Assembly (NCBI RefSeq): GCF_000621745.1
Contig: NZ_KK211340.1
Coordinates: 1-62,267 of the forward strand
Length of the DNA stretch: 62,267 nucleotides
From: Clostridium beijerinckii HUN142
GTDB lineage: Bacteria; Bacillota; Clostridia; Clostridiales; Clostridiaceae
Direction of reading: 5' to 3'
The notes under the pieces were generated by a model. It was not told the origin of the DNA and did not search any database. It was given only the letters and a program-made list of their open reading frames with translations. The translations under genes and the position numbers were made by a program. Each line of letters begins with the position of its first letter. Position 1 is the first letter of the stretch. This document shows, piece after piece, positions 9,514 through 19,358 of this stretch.

Positions 9514-10314
9514 TTATCTTTGGAAAATCTCCATGTCTTTATTTTTTTCATATAATATCTTTAATCCTTCTAGTGTTAAATCTGAATCAACTTTATCAAT
9601 AACATCAGTCTCTTTAGCTATCAAATTTGCTAATCCACCTGTTGCTAATACAAAAGGCTCTTCTTTATACTTAGAATTTTTCATTTCTTGTTTCATTTTC
9701 TTCACTATATATTCAACTTGCCCAATATAACCAAATATAATACCAGATTGCATACTTGATACAGTATTTTTGCAAATCATATTTTTTGGCACTTCTAATT
9801 CTACTCTAGGAAGCTTAGCTGCTCTTTCAAATAAAGCATCTGCTGAAATTCTTATCCCTGGACATATGCATCCTCCAAGATAATCTCCATTCGCTCTTAC
9901 TGCACAAAAAGTTGTAGCAGTTCCAAAGTCTATTATTATAACTGGTCTTTTGTAAATTTCATATGCAGCAACAGCATTTACTATTCTATCCGCTCCAACT
10001 TCTCTTGGATTATCATATTTAATATTTATTCCAGTTTTCACTCCTGGTCCAACTATTATAGGTTCGTGACAAAAACATTTTCTTAACATATTTTCTAAAG
10101 AATGCATTATATTAGGAACAACAGAAGAAACTATAACTCCAGTAATATTTTTAGGATCAATGTCACTTAAGTTAAATAGTTGCATAACTTGTATACCATA
10201 CTCATCTGAAGTTTTATTTCCTTCACTTGAAATACGCCAACTAGCTATATACCTTTCTCCATTATGTACTCCCAAAACAATGTTAGTATTACCTGCATCA
10301 ACAAGTAAAATCAT
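9514..10314 (-). CDS. coaX: Type III pantothenate kinase
   Basis: First step of coenzyme A synthesis: ATP-dependent phosphorylation of pantothenate. The open frame could start at a GTG at 10326, but the ATG at 10314 has AGGTGGTG six bases upstream and gives the family N-terminus MILLVDAGNTNIVLG; 266 residues result. ASKHA-fold motifs are visible: DAGNTN (phosphate 1), GADRI (about residue 104) and IIDFGTATTFCAV (about residues 125-137). A promoter and a hairpin lie between it and fhs. dusB follows. Confidence 0.95.
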   Translation of the reverse strand: MILLVDAGNTNIVLGVHNGERYIASWRISSEGNKTSDEYGIQVMQLFNLSDIDPKNITGVIVSSVVPNIMHSLENMLRKCFCHEPIIVGPGVKTGINIKYDNPREVGADRIVNAVAAYEIYKRPVIIIDFGTATTFCAVRANGDYLGGCICPGIRISADALFERAAKLPRVELEVPKNMICKNTVSSMQSGIIFGYIGQVEYIVKKMKQEMKNSKYKEEPFVLATGGLANLIAKETDVIDKVDSDLTLEGLKILYEKNKDMEIFQR

Positions 10315-10338
10315 AGAAAGCACCACCTTAATATAGTT

Positions 10339-10372
10339 AAATTAAAAGCAGCCCGAAGAGCTGCCTTAATTT
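10339..10372 (-). terminator. Hairpin with U-run between fhs and coaX
   Basis: On the minus strand an AAATTAA arm and GCAGC, a short loop, then GCTGC, TTTT and AATTT make a long stem with an internal U-run. It is the only terminator-like structure after fhs. It also lies between a good promoter (10400-10427) and the coaX start, so it sits in the coaX leader. Confidence 0.7.
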
Positions 10373-10399
10373 AGAAATTGACTAAAAAATAACAATATA

Positions 10400-10427
10400 A
10401 TTTTAACAATTATATTTAATTTGTCAA
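10400..10427 (-). promoter_or_regulatory. Promoter of coaX-dusB
   Basis: TTGACA (10422-10427), 16 bases, TAAAAT (10400-10405) on the minus strand. The start is expected near 10393, about 80 bases before coaX and upstream of the leader hairpin. Confidence 0.6.
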
Positions 10428-10507
10428 GAGTTTAAATGCGATTTTAGATTAATACCATTACTTTCTCGTTATTGTTGTTATTTCTAATATGTCCATATAT
10501 GAAATCA

Positions 10508-12178
10508 TTAGAACAATCCTATTATTTCTCCACTTTTTAATACATCCATCTTGTTTGCAGCTGGCACCTTTGGAAGTCCAGGCATAGTCATTATGTCACC
10601 CGTTTGAACTACTATGAATCCAGCACCGTTTGATACTCTAACCTCTTTAACTGTAATATCAAATCCTTCAGGTCTAGCTAAAAGACTAGGGTTATCTGAC
10701 AAGGAATATTGTGTTTTTGCCATACATATAGGAAGTTTATCTAATTTAAACTTTTCTAATTCATCAATTTGTTTTTTTGCTGTTGGAGTATAATTAACTT
10801 TATCCGCACCATAAATTTCATTAGCAATTGTAAATATTTTATCCCTAATAGATTTTTCTTTGTCATAGATAGGTTCAAAATTTGATTCACTATTATGTAA
10901 TGTATCTAAAACTATATTAGCAAGGTCAATTCCACCTTCACCACCTTTAGCCCATACATCGCATAAAGCTACCTTAACTCCAATTTTGTCGCAAAAATCT
11001 TTAATAAATTCTACTTCTTCAGAACTATCTGTAACAAATTTATTTATTGCAACAACTGGTGTAATTTTAAATTTCTTTATATTCTCTATCTGTTTCTCTA
11101 AATTAGCAATTCCACTTTTTAACGCTTCAACATTTGGGATATTTAATTCAGTTTTAGCTATTCCGCCATGATGTTTTAACGCTCTTATTGTTGCAACTAT
11201 TACAACACATTCCGGTTCTAAATTTCCATATCTGCACTTAATATCAAAAAACTTTTCTGCACCTAAATCTGCTCCAAACCCAGCTTCTGTTACAACAACA
11301 TCTCCTAACTTTAGGGCAAGTTTAGTTGCCATTATAGAATTACACCCATGAGCGATATTAGCAAATGGTCCTCCATGTATTAACGCTGGAGTATTTTCTA
11401 ATGTCTGAACCAAATTAGGTTTAATAGCGTCTTTCATCAATAGTGCCATAGCGCCTTGTACTTCTAGTTCCTTAGCATAAACTGGATTTCCATCTAAATT
11501 ATAAGCAACTACTATATTTCCCATTCTCTCCTTTAAGTCTTCTAGGTCGCTTGCTAAACATAATATAGCCATTATTTCAGACGCAACAGTTATATTGAAT
11601 CCATCTTCTCTAACAAATCCGTTAACCTTTCCTCCCATTCCAACAACGATATGCCTTAATGCTCTATCATTCATATCAATTACTCTTTTAAATACAATCC
11701 TTCTAGAATCAATTCTTAAAACATTACCTTGGTGAATATGATTATCTATTGCTGCTGATAACAAATTATTAGCAGATGTAATAGCATGCATATCTCCAGT
11801 AAAATGAAGATTAATATCCTCCATTGGAACAACTTGAGCATATCCACCGCCAGCTGCTCCACCCTTGATGCCGAAAACCGGACCTAATGATGGCTCCCTC
11901 AACGCTATTACGGCTTTCCTACCAAGCCTGTTTAAAGCCTGACCAAGGCCTACTGTAACTGTTGACTTTCCTTCTCCCGCAGGAGTTGGATTTATAGCTG
12001 TTACTAAAACTAACTTTCCATCCTTATTATTTCTAACTTTATCATATACGTCTAAAGATATCTTGCACTTATATTTTCCATAGTACTCTATATCATCTTC
12101 ACAAAGTCCTAATTTTTCAGCCACATTTTTTATTGGCTCCATCTTTGCCTCTTGAGCAATCTGAATATCACTTTTCAT
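10508..12178 (-). CDS. fhs: Formate--tetrahydrofolate ligase
   Basis: ATP-dependent synthesis of 10-formyltetrahydrofolate from formate, feeding purine synthesis and one-carbon metabolism. 556 residues, the typical length. The P-loop TPAGEGKSTVTVGL lies near residues 65-78, followed by the conserved REPSLGPVFGIKGGAAGGGYAQ. AGGAGG precedes the ATG. It lies between ftsH and coaX as a separate unit. Its presence alone does not prove a Wood-Ljungdahl pathway; the purine role is enough. Confidence 0.97.
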   Translation of the reverse strand: MKSDIQIAQEAKMEPIKNVAEKLGLCEDDIEYYGKYKCKISLDVYDKVRNNKDGKLVLVTAINPTPAGEGKSTVTVGLGQALNRLGRKAVIALREPSLGPVFGIKGGAAGGGYAQVVPMEDINLHFTGDMHAITSANNLLSAAIDNHIHQGNVLRIDSRRIVFKRVIDMNDRALRHIVVGMGGKVNGFVREDGFNITVASEIMAILCLASDLEDLKERMGNIVVAYNLDGNPVYAKELEVQGAMALLMKDAIKPNLVQTLENTPALIHGGPFANIAHGCNSIMATKLALKLGDVVVTEAGFGADLGAEKFFDIKCRYGNLEPECVVIVATIRALKHHGGIAKTELNIPNVEALKSGIANLEKQIENIKKFKITPVVAINKFVTDSSEEVEFIKDFCDKIGVKVALCDVWAKGGEGGIDLANIVLDTLHNSESNFEPIYDKEKSIRDKIFTIANEIYGADKVNYTPTAKKQIDELEKFKLDKLPICMAKTQYSLSDNPSLLARPEGFDITVKEVRVSNGAGFIVVQTGDIMTMPGLPKVPAANKMDVLKSGEIIGLF

Positions 12179-12339
12179 TTAAAATTCCTCCTAAATATAA
12201 ACCCAAAATTATACTTAATATAACTTATTATATCATTTCACTATATATAATAAAAGTTTTTTCGAATAATAAGTATAAATGCAATCCGAACATTCGTATT
12301 CATATGAATAATATGCAATATTATTCATAAATATTAAAA

Positions 12340-12374
12340 GGCTATTTCAAACGCATTTTGTGTTTGAAATAGCC
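12340..12374 (-). terminator. Intrinsic terminator of the tilS-hpt-ftsH transcript
   Basis: GGCTATTTCAAAC and GTTTGAAATAGCC form a perfect 13-bp stem with a 9-base loop, followed on the minus strand by TTTTAATATTT, just after the ftsH stop codon. Confidence 0.88.
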
Positions 12375-12380
12375 TGTATA

Positions 12381-14189
12381 TTAATTATTTACAAAAATAT
12401 CTTCAAATTCTTGTGCATCAAGTTTTTCTTTTTCAATCAAAGCTTTTGCAACAGCATGTAACTTATCTATATTTTCCTTTAAAAGTTTATTAGCTCTATC
12501 ATAAGCCTCATCTATGAATTTCTTTATTTCTTTATCTATTTTAGAACCTATTTCTTCACTAAAGTTTCTTCCCTTACCTAAGTCTCTTCCAAGGAAAACT
12601 TCATCATGTCCTGAAGTATTAAATGATATAGTTCCAATCTCTTCACTCATACCATAATCCATAACCATGCTTCTAGCTATATGACTTGCTCTATCAATGT
12701 CATTTTTTGCGCCAGTACTAATATCTCCCATAATCAATTTTTCAGCAACTCTTCCGCCTAAAAGTCCAACCATCTCATCTTTTAACTTAGACTTAGATGT
12801 ATATGAAGTATCTTCCTTTGGAAGATGCATAGTATATCCACCAGCTCTGCCTCTTGGGATTACACTTATTTCATGAACTGGATCACAATATGGGAGCAAT
12901 CTCATAACAACTGCGTGGCCTGCTTCATGATAAGCCGTCAATTTTCTATCATGCTCAGTTATTACTCTACTCTTTTTTTCAGGCCCTGCAATTACTTTTG
13001 TTATTGCTTCTTCCATCTCAGACATAGAAATTTGTTTTTTCTCTTTCCTTACAGCAAGTAATGCTGCTTCATTTGTTAAGTTTTCCAAATCTGCTCCTGA
13101 AAAACCTGGTGTTCTTCTAGCAAGAACATCTAATTTTACATCCTCTTTTAATGGTTTCTTTCTAGTATGAACTTTAAGGATTTCCTCTCTTCCTTTTACA
13201 TCTGGTGCTCCAACAATTATTTGTCTATCAAATCTTCCTGGTCTTAATAACGCCGGATCTAATATATCTGGTCTATTAGTCGCAGCTATCATAATTATAC
13301 CTTCATTAGCTCCAAATCCGTCCATTTCAACAAGTAGTTGATTTAATGTCTGTTCTCTTTCGTCGTGTCCTCCACCTAAGCCTGCACCTCTTTGTCTTCC
13401 GACTGCATCAATTTCATCTATAAATACTATACAAGGTGAATTTTTCTTTGCCTCTTCAAATAGACTTCTAACTCTCGATGCACCAACACCAACAAACATT
13501 TCAACAAAATCTGATCCTGATATGCTAAAGAATGGCACTCCTGCCTCTCCTGCTATCGCTTTTGCAAGCAATGTCTTTCCAGTTCCAGGAGGTCCAACTA
13601 ATAAGACTCCCTTAGGAATCCTCGCACCAATCTGTATATACTTTGATGGTAACTTTAAAAAGTCAACAATTTCTTCAAGTTCAGCTTTCTCTTCATCAGC
13701 ACCTGCTATATCTTCAAATGTAACTGTTTGTGTATCTGGTGTTACCATTTTAGCCTTACTTTTGCCAAAATTCATAACCCCTCTTCCACCACTTCCACTT
13801 TGGGATTGTTGAGTAAATATAAACAAGAATATAAATATAAATACCGCCATTAATATGAATGGAAGTAATGTTGCTATCCATGTTGCGTTATTAGATGGCT
13901 TCTCAAAAACAACTTTAACATCTAATTTAGGCTGATTTACTATTAGTGAACTAACAAGTTCCCCTGGTGCAATAGTAACAAAACTTTTATTATCTGTAGT
14001 TTTCCCTTCTACAGTCATACTATCTTCCTTGACTAAGATGCTTTCTATTTCATTTGCATTCCACTTTTGTATAAATGCACTATAAGTTATCTCATTAGAA
14101 CCTTTTCCTGTTTGCCACATAGTAACTGCTGCTAAAATCAGCATAACTGAGCATACAATCCATACAGCCGCACTTGAATATTTTTTCAT
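12381..14189 (-). CDS. ftsH: ATP-dependent zinc metalloprotease FtsH
   Basis: Membrane-anchored AAA+ protease that degrades misfolded membrane proteins and short-lived regulators. 602 residues. Two membrane segments (about residues 8-26 and 108-130) flank a small extracytoplasmic domain. The AAA module follows, with Walker A GPPGTGKTLLAKA near residue 195, Walker B IVFIDEIDAVG, and the SRH arginines (ATNRPDILDPALLRPGRFDRQ). The zinc protease motif HEAGH is near residue 420. GGGGGG lies six bases before the ATG. Third gene of tilS-hpt-ftsH, a conserved cluster. Confidence 0.97.
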   Translation of the reverse strand: MKKYSSAAVWIVCSVMLILAAVTMWQTGKGSNEITYSAFIQKWNANEIESILVKEDSMTVEGKTTDNKSFVTIAPGELVSSLIVNQPKLDVKVVFEKPSNNATWIATLLPFILMAVFIFIFLFIFTQQSQSGSGGRGVMNFGKSKAKMVTPDTQTVTFEDIAGADEEKAELEEIVDFLKLPSKYIQIGARIPKGVLLVGPPGTGKTLLAKAIAGEAGVPFFSISGSDFVEMFVGVGASRVRSLFEEAKKNSPCIVFIDEIDAVGRQRGAGLGGGHDEREQTLNQLLVEMDGFGANEGIIMIAATNRPDILDPALLRPGRFDRQIIVGAPDVKGREEILKVHTRKKPLKEDVKLDVLARRTPGFSGADLENLTNEAALLAVRKEKKQISMSEMEEAITKVIAGPEKKSRVITEHDRKLTAYHEAGHAVVMRLLPYCDPVHEISVIPRGRAGGYTMHLPKEDTSYTSKSKLKDEMVGLLGGRVAEKLIMGDISTGAKNDIDRASHIARSMVMDYGMSEEIGTISFNTSGHDEVFLGRDLGKGRNFSEEIGSKIDKEIKKFIDEAYDRANKLLKENIDKLHAVAKALIEKEKLDAQEFEDIFVNN

Positions 14190-14263
14190 TCAAGGCCCCC
14201 CTCTCTCATCATATTTAAAATTTTACCATAGGAATATTTTTATTACAATTAAAATTGAATTTT

Positions 14264-14803
14264 CTATTTTTCATATACTTCAGGCTTTAATATCCCTATA
14301 AAAGGTAAATTCCTGTATTTTTCAGCATAATCTATTCCATACCCTACTATGAATCCATCAGGAACCTCAAATCCAATATATTTAACATCTAGATTCGATT
14401 TACGCCTTGCTTGCTTATTTAGCAATGCAACTATTTCTATGCTATTTGCTTTTCTCGCTTTTAGGTATTTAAGTAAATATGTTAAGGTTACTCCTGTGTC
14501 AACAATATCTTCAACTACTAAAATATCTTTTCCTTCTATACTATTATCCAAATCCTTTAATATTCTTACAACACCAGATGTTTCTGTGGAACTTCCATAG
14601 CTTGACACTGCCATAAAATCTATTTCACATTTAATAGATATATTCTTTATTAGCTCAGCGGCAAATATTACTGATCCTTTTAAAATACCAACTACAAGTA
14701 ATTCTCTTCCTTTGTAATCAGTACTTATTTCACTTGCAAGTTCTTTAATCCTTTTACTTAAGATTTCTTCTGAATATAGTATCTCTTGTATATCTTGTTT
14801 CAT
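14264..14803 (-). CDS. hpt: Hypoxanthine-guanine phosphoribosyltransferase
   Basis: Purine salvage: transfers phosphoribose from PRPP to hypoxanthine or guanine. 179 residues, the usual size. The PRPP-binding motif ILVVEDIVDTGVTLTYL is at about residues 94-110, and the purine-contacting segment YIGFEVPDGFIVGYGIDY follows. The ATG is one base after the tilS stop codon, so translation is probably coupled. tilS-hpt-ftsH is a widely conserved arrangement. Confidence 0.96.
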   Translation of the reverse strand: MKQDIQEILYSEEILSKRIKELASEISTDYKGRELLVVGILKGSVIFAAELIKNISIKCEIDFMAVSSYGSSTETSGVVRILKDLDNSIEGKDILVVEDIVDTGVTLTYLLKYLKARKANSIEIVALLNKQARRKSNLDVKYIGFEVPDGFIVGYGIDYAEKYRNLPFIGILKPEVYEK

Positions 14804-14804
14804 A

Positions 14805-16211
14805 TTAATATTCCTTTCTTTTAACGACTACTTTTAATATATTTGTACTTTTGCTTGTAAGTTTATATTCTTCTGAAATTCTAATTCCAATAATCCATGC
14901 AATCCTTTCATCAAAACATAAAATAGGAATGCACTCTCTTTCCTCTTTAGGAATCTTCATATCAATAAAAATATCTTTTAATTTTTTACTCCCACTCATA
15001 CCTAGCGGAACAATTTTATCTCCATTCTTTCTGTTTCTTATTGAAATATTATCATTAATTTTATCAAAATCAAAATACTTAACGAAATTGCCTTGCTTTA
15101 AGTTTATAGTATTTTCCTTATAATTATTAATTATCGAAAATTGAATAATATACTTATGAAACTCAACTGTATTTATATATATGTTATTTTTACTCAAAAT
15201 TATTTCTTCTTTTTTACTATTTATATCAGATTTTTTTGTCTTTGTTTTTATGTATATATCCCCATAAACATTTTCAGCGCAAACTCCATTTGGGAGATGT
15301 ACTAACTTTCCCGAGTACTTTTGAGCCAAACAAGATATTTCATATATATGTTTAACCTCAAAATCATAATTAGACTTTGAGTATCTTGTTAGTGCCTTCC
15401 TTAATACTCTATTAACCAAAGGTTCTTCCTCTTTAAATATTTCCTTTTTTATTATAAAATAATCATCACACTCTACACAATATTTATTGTATAGACCTAC
15501 GGATAATTTTTCAAGAAATTCATTATCTTTTTGTAATAATGTGGACATCCTATTTAAAGTCTGTACTATATCCTCATTGAAATTTTCTTTCATATATGGC
15601 AATATATCTAATCTTATTTTATTTCTATTATAGATTTTTTCAAAGTTAGTTTTATCAATTCTAGGATTTAAATTTTTTAATTCTACGTAGTTCTCTACTT
15701 CCTCTCTACTTAAACATAAAATAGGCCTTATTATTTTATTATCTCTAGAGGCTCTGATCCCTCCCAGACCTTCAAGACCTGTTCCCCTCATAAGCCTAAA
15801 TAAAATAGTCTCCGCTTGATCATTAGCATTATGTGCAGTGGCAATCTTATTAAAATCTTCTTTTTTCAAGATTTCGTCAAAAAAATCATATCTAGCACTT
15901 CTTCCAGCCATTTCGGAAGACAATTTATTTTCCTTAGAATAAGCATTAATATCTACACGTTTCACAAAGCATTTTATTCCCATCTCATTGCATGTACTAA
16001 TAACATATTTCTCATCTTCAAATGCATCTTTACCTCTTAAAAGATGGTTTAGATGTGCAGCAGCTATACTTATATTTAACTTTTCTCTTAACTCAAATAA
16101 AACATTCAAAAGGCATATAGAATCTGGCCCTCCAGAAAGAGCAATTAAAATTTTATCATTAGGTTTAATAAGATTATTGTCTTTTATATAAGACAGTACT
16201 TTTTTATACAA
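14805..16211 (-). CDS. tilS: tRNA(Ile)-lysidine synthetase
   Basis: Converts the wobble cytidine of the CAT-anticodon tRNA-Ile to lysidine, so that it reads AUA; essential. The open frame reaches a GTG at 16220, but that GTG is part of the ribosome site GGAGTG; the TTG at 16211, six bases further on, is the likelier start and gives 468 residues. The N-terminal PP-loop ATP site is ILIALSGGPDSICLL (about residues 21-35). The C-terminal TilS domains include SIRNRKNGDKIVPLGMSGSKKLKDIFID. First gene of tilS-hpt-ftsH. Confidence 0.93.
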   Translation of the reverse strand: MYKKVLSYIKDNNLIKPNDKILIALSGGPDSICLLNVLFELREKLNISIAAAHLNHLLRGKDAFEDEKYVISTCNEMGIKCFVKRVDINAYSKENKLSSEMAGRSARYDFFDEILKKEDFNKIATAHNANDQAETILFRLMRGTGLEGLGGIRASRDNKIIRPILCLSREEVENYVELKNLNPRIDKTNFEKIYNRNKIRLDILPYMKENFNEDIVQTLNRMSTLLQKDNEFLEKLSVGLYNKYCVECDDYFIIKKEIFKEEEPLVNRVLRKALTRYSKSNYDFEVKHIYEISCLAQKYSGKLVHLPNGVCAENVYGDIYIKTKTKKSDINSKKEEIILSKNNIYINTVEFHKYIIQFSIINNYKENTINLKQGNFVKYFDFDKINDNISIRNRKNGDKIVPLGMSGSKKLKDIFIDMKIPKEERECIPILCFDERIAWIIGIRISEEYKLTSKSTNILKVVVKRKEY

Positions 16212-16394
16212 AAATAACACTCCTATTTATTTATTATTGTGTCATATATCATTCCGCTTCTTATATTTTACGTATATATGTTTTAAATGTAAACATTATT
16301 GCTTTAATTTAGCATTGGAAAACTCATTTTATATAAATATAATATTACTTTTCTATAATAATCTCATTTATTTAACTAAATATTAAATAAACAT

Positions 16395-16446
16395 AAATAG
16401 CTGTTTCAAAATTAGCTTATGACTTAAATTTTTGAAACAGCTATTT
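16395..16446 (-). terminator. Intrinsic terminator of spoIIE
   Basis: AAATAGCTGTTTCAAAA and TTTTGAAACAGCTATTT form a 17-bp perfect inverted repeat 30 bases after the spoIIE stop. AT-rich spacer 16221-16394 holds the upstream region of tilS; I see no clear promoter there. Confidence 0.8.
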
Positions 16447-16478
16447 ATAATATTTTAATAACTTATTGTACAATGATC

Positions 16479-18890
16479 TTAGCTATCTAAATAAACCTTT
16501 GAAACTACAACTGTCATATCATCTTTAATCGTTCCATTACTTAATTCTTTTGCTTTTTCTAGCACCTTTTCTGACAGTTCTCTAGGATCTGAATTAATCT
16601 TCTTTAAGTATTCCTCAATCCAAGTTGATTCTCCTGAGTTTGACTTATCTATATCTAAAATACCATCGCTAACATTAATTAAAATATCACCAGGTCTTAA
16701 CACTTCTCTTATAACTTCCACGTCCACTTCATCTACAAGCCCAAAAGGCAAGTTCTTAGAATTAATAGGTATTACATCACGGCCTCTTTTAATAAAGCTA
16801 GGTGCCGCACCTATCTTAACAAATATTGCATTACCGTTATATAAGTCAATTCTATTTAAATCTAAAGTTGCATATTTTTCATCTTCAGAAAATCTCATTC
16901 CCATTATAGAATTGACTGTGTTGACTGTTATATCCTCATCGAATCCTGCTTCAATAAGCCTTTCTACCAAATCTACAGTCGCTTTGCTTTCCTCTCTAGC
17001 TTCCGGTCCAGAACCCATTCCATCACTTAGTATAGTCATATACGTTCCATTTCTCGTCCTTCCGAAACTATAACTATCACCTATTTGAGTTTCTCCGCCT
17101 TTCGGTTCCATTGCTCCATAAGATACCATATAGTACTTTGGTTTTTCTTCTATCGTTATAACGCATTCGTTTGTCTTCGGATTTAATTTACATCCATCAT
17201 CTCCAATACATAATTTAATTCTCATAGCATTACTCAATAGAGAAACTATGGTTTTCTCATAATAATCAGCTCCTTCACAATTATTTACACTTAATCTAAT
17301 TTTAACTCTACCATTCTTATCTATATAACAAAAAATATCATTATAATATATTGAATTTTTATTTAATATACGTTTAGTCAATCTCTCTAAATCAGTATCT
17401 ATTCTAACTTCCTTTTTAAAATCATTAAGAAGGTTATCCAAAGTACATGATATATTAGATATATGAGATGATAATATATTTCTCCCTTCTGCTAATCTCT
17501 CCTTTATTGATTCATTTACATTATAATTAGTTACAATCCCCTCTGCATTTCTTAAAAGTGTAAAGTTCTTGATACATCTTTTTTGCAAATCCATAGGAAT
17601 TGCTACCTTCCCTTGCTCTTGACTTTGAATTAACATCTGAAAAGAGTTAAAAGTTTGATGAAAGTCTCTTTCCCAGCATAAAGGTTTATTTTCACAGCTT
17701 GAGCAGCTTCTATCAGCTAAGTTTTCTACTAACGCACTTCCCTTCGATTTAATCAATAAATTTTCATTATCATTAGTCGTTAATAAACATTTCGATACAT
17801 TTGTAAGTACACTTGTAAGTTCCTTTAATTTAAAAGTAAACTCCTCCTTTATTGCATTCAACTGAATTTCGCCTAAAGATGCTTTCTTTCTATATGGATT
17901 TATCTCAATTTCAATACTTGTAAATACAGGTTTTGGAACACATAAGAATAAAACAGAACTAGCAAGAACTTCCACTCCTAACTTCAACGTTACTGCATTA
18001 GAATATAAAGCTAATGCAGTATAAATTATTATACCTGATAGTATTGAAAATATTTTCCCTGTATCCTTAAATATGCCAACAATCAATCCTCCAACTCCAA
18101 AGAAGGCTACACTATACATCATATCATTCGATGCTACTCCAAGCATTATTCCCATAGAAACTCCAATCATAGTTCCGTATGTCGCCCCACCTACATATGC
18201 AATTGTCAGAACTAATGTCAATGCACATATATTCCTGATAGAATAGTTACTAATATTTATATTACCTATTCCTGCAACCAATAAGCACAAGAATATTCCA
18301 ATGCTGACTATTTCCTCTGAAGAAAAGAAGTAATTAGTATTAATTTCTTCCAAAGAATTTAACGCATACTTTATAACATAATATATAGGCACTACAATCA
18401 ATGTCTGTACTAAACATAAAGTTATATTTACACCAACCTCATATTTATTAACTATTAAACCATAACAAAAAAAACTGCTTAGAATTATTACAAAACCCAC
18501 TAACTCCTTTTTTCTATTTTTAGCTTGTGCTATAAACACATAGTAAATTGTCACTAATGCTACAGCTATTAAATATACATAACCATCTGTCAATAAATTA
18601 CTTATTGTCAGATATCCTATAGCAATTCCTATTGCCACAGTTAAACTATTTTTTCTATTTTCTTTTGTAACTACAGCTATCAAATACGCAATTCCAATTG
18701 GAGCTATTCCAAGACTATCTGATTGATTTAATAATAAATTTACCCTGCCGAGCAAAACTCCTGACATTAGAATAATTCCCAACTTAACTATAGATGTTTT
18801 CATCCATAACTTTTTTCTTAAGTTTTCCACTCTAGTTATTCCCTCATATTTGTTCAACCCTAACCCATACTGCACATCAGCTCGCCTCAT
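16479..18890 (-). CDS. spoIIE: Stage II sporulation protein E (PP2C-type phosphatase)
   Basis: Dephosphorylates the anti-anti-sigma factor SpoIIAA in the forespore, so releasing sigma-F, and acts at the polar septum. About 800 residues with the family layout: a multi-spanning membrane region (about residues 30-330, some ten segments), a central regulatory region, and a C-terminal PP2C phosphatase with the metal-binding aspartates in TILSDGMGSGPEAREES (about residue 613) and PGDILINVSDGILDID. The start is uncertain: an in-frame TTG at 18896, the ATG at 18890 used here, or a GTG at 18875, which would begin MQYGLGLNKYEG, close to known SpoIIE N-termini. It has its own promoter with unusual spacing. 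Confidence 0.96.
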   Translation of the reverse strand: MRRADVQYGLGLNKYEGITRVENLRKKLWMKTSIVKLGIILMSGVLLGRVNLLLNQSDSLGIAPIGIAYLIAVVTKENRKNSLTVAIGIAIGYLTISNLLTDGYVYLIAVALVTIYYVFIAQAKNRKKELVGFVIILSSFFCYGLIVNKYEVGVNITLCLVQTLIVVPIYYVIKYALNSLEEINTNYFFSSEEIVSIGIFLCLLVAGIGNINISNYSIRNICALTLVLTIAYVGGATYGTMIGVSMGIMLGVASNDMMYSVAFFGVGGLIVGIFKDTGKIFSILSGIIIYTALALYSNAVTLKLGVEVLASSVLFLCVPKPVFTSIEIEINPYRKKASLGEIQLNAIKEEFTFKLKELTSVLTNVSKCLLTTNDNENLLIKSKGSALVENLADRSCSSCENKPLCWERDFHQTFNSFQMLIQSQEQGKVAIPMDLQKRCIKNFTLLRNAEGIVTNYNVNESIKERLAEGRNILSSHISNISCTLDNLLNDFKKEVRIDTDLERLTKRILNKNSIYYNDIFCYIDKNGRVKIRLSVNNCEGADYYEKTIVSLLSNAMRIKLCIGDDGCKLNPKTNECVITIEEKPKYYMVSYGAMEPKGGETQIGDSYSFGRTRNGTYMTILSDGMGSGPEAREESKATVDLVERLIEAGFDEDITVNTVNSIMGMRFSEDEKYATLDLNRIDLYNGNAIFVKIGAAPSFIKRGRDVIPINSKNLPFGLVDEVDVEVIREVLRPGDILINVSDGILDIDKSNSGESTWIEEYLKKINSDPRELSEKVLEKAKELSNGTIKDDMTVVVSKVYLDS

Positions 18891-18909
18891 TTCCAAATAA
18901 TGTAATTTG

Positions 18910-18970
18910 ATTATAGCATCATAACCTCACGATAAATGTCATAAGGTGTTTCGCATAGAAAACTTTCGTA
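18910..18970 (-). promoter_or_regulatory. spoIIE promoter with 21-bp spacing and possible Spo0A boxes
   Basis: On the minus strand ATGACA (18937-18942) and TATAAT (18910-18915) are exactly 21 bases apart. The B. subtilis spoIIE promoter is known for a sigma-A type promoter with 21-bp spacing that needs Spo0A~P. Just upstream, ATGCGAAAC (around 18949-18957) and TACGAAAG (around 18964-18971) resemble the TGNCGAA core of 0A boxes, each with one or more mismatches. Confidence 0.65.
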
Positions 18971-18979
18971 GGACAACTT

Positions 18980-19312
18980 CATCTAAATTTCTCTAATATC
19001 TAATGATTTAATAGATTATTTTCTTTATTGGATATTATCTAATATTACACTTAGTTAAGGCAACTCAAGCTATTTAGCTAATTATTGAGTTTAAACTATT
19101 ATAATTAATTTGTCGTTAATCTTATTTTATTAGAAATTTATATATAAAATATTTTTCATAAAATCATAAACCCTGAATACATTTTTTGATTACTCCTTAA
19201 AATAATATTTTTTACGATTATTCTTTAATTTTCTTAATTTTAGTGACCAAAATTTGCATTTAATAATCAATCTTATGACAAGTAACTTATAACACTCAAA
19301 ATATTAAATACT
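18980..19312. other. AT-rich spacer upstream of spoIIE
   Basis: Non-coding and very AT-rich. Beyond the promoter at 18910-18970 I see no open frame with a ribosome site, no RNA gene and no strong structure here. Confidence 0.5.
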
Positions 19313-19318
19313 AAAAAA

Positions 19319-19358
19319 AGTCTAACATAAATGTAATTATCTACATTCATATTAGACT
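19319..19358 (-). terminator. Strong terminator of an unassigned minus-strand transcript
   Basis: AGTCTAATATGAATGTA and its near-perfect complement form a long stem followed by TTTTTTT (19313-19318). The tRNA cluster already has its own terminator at 19531-19552, so this one ends something transcribed from 19359-19530. That interval contains no convincing gene; an open frame ending at 19360 may be a remnant. Confidence 0.75.
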
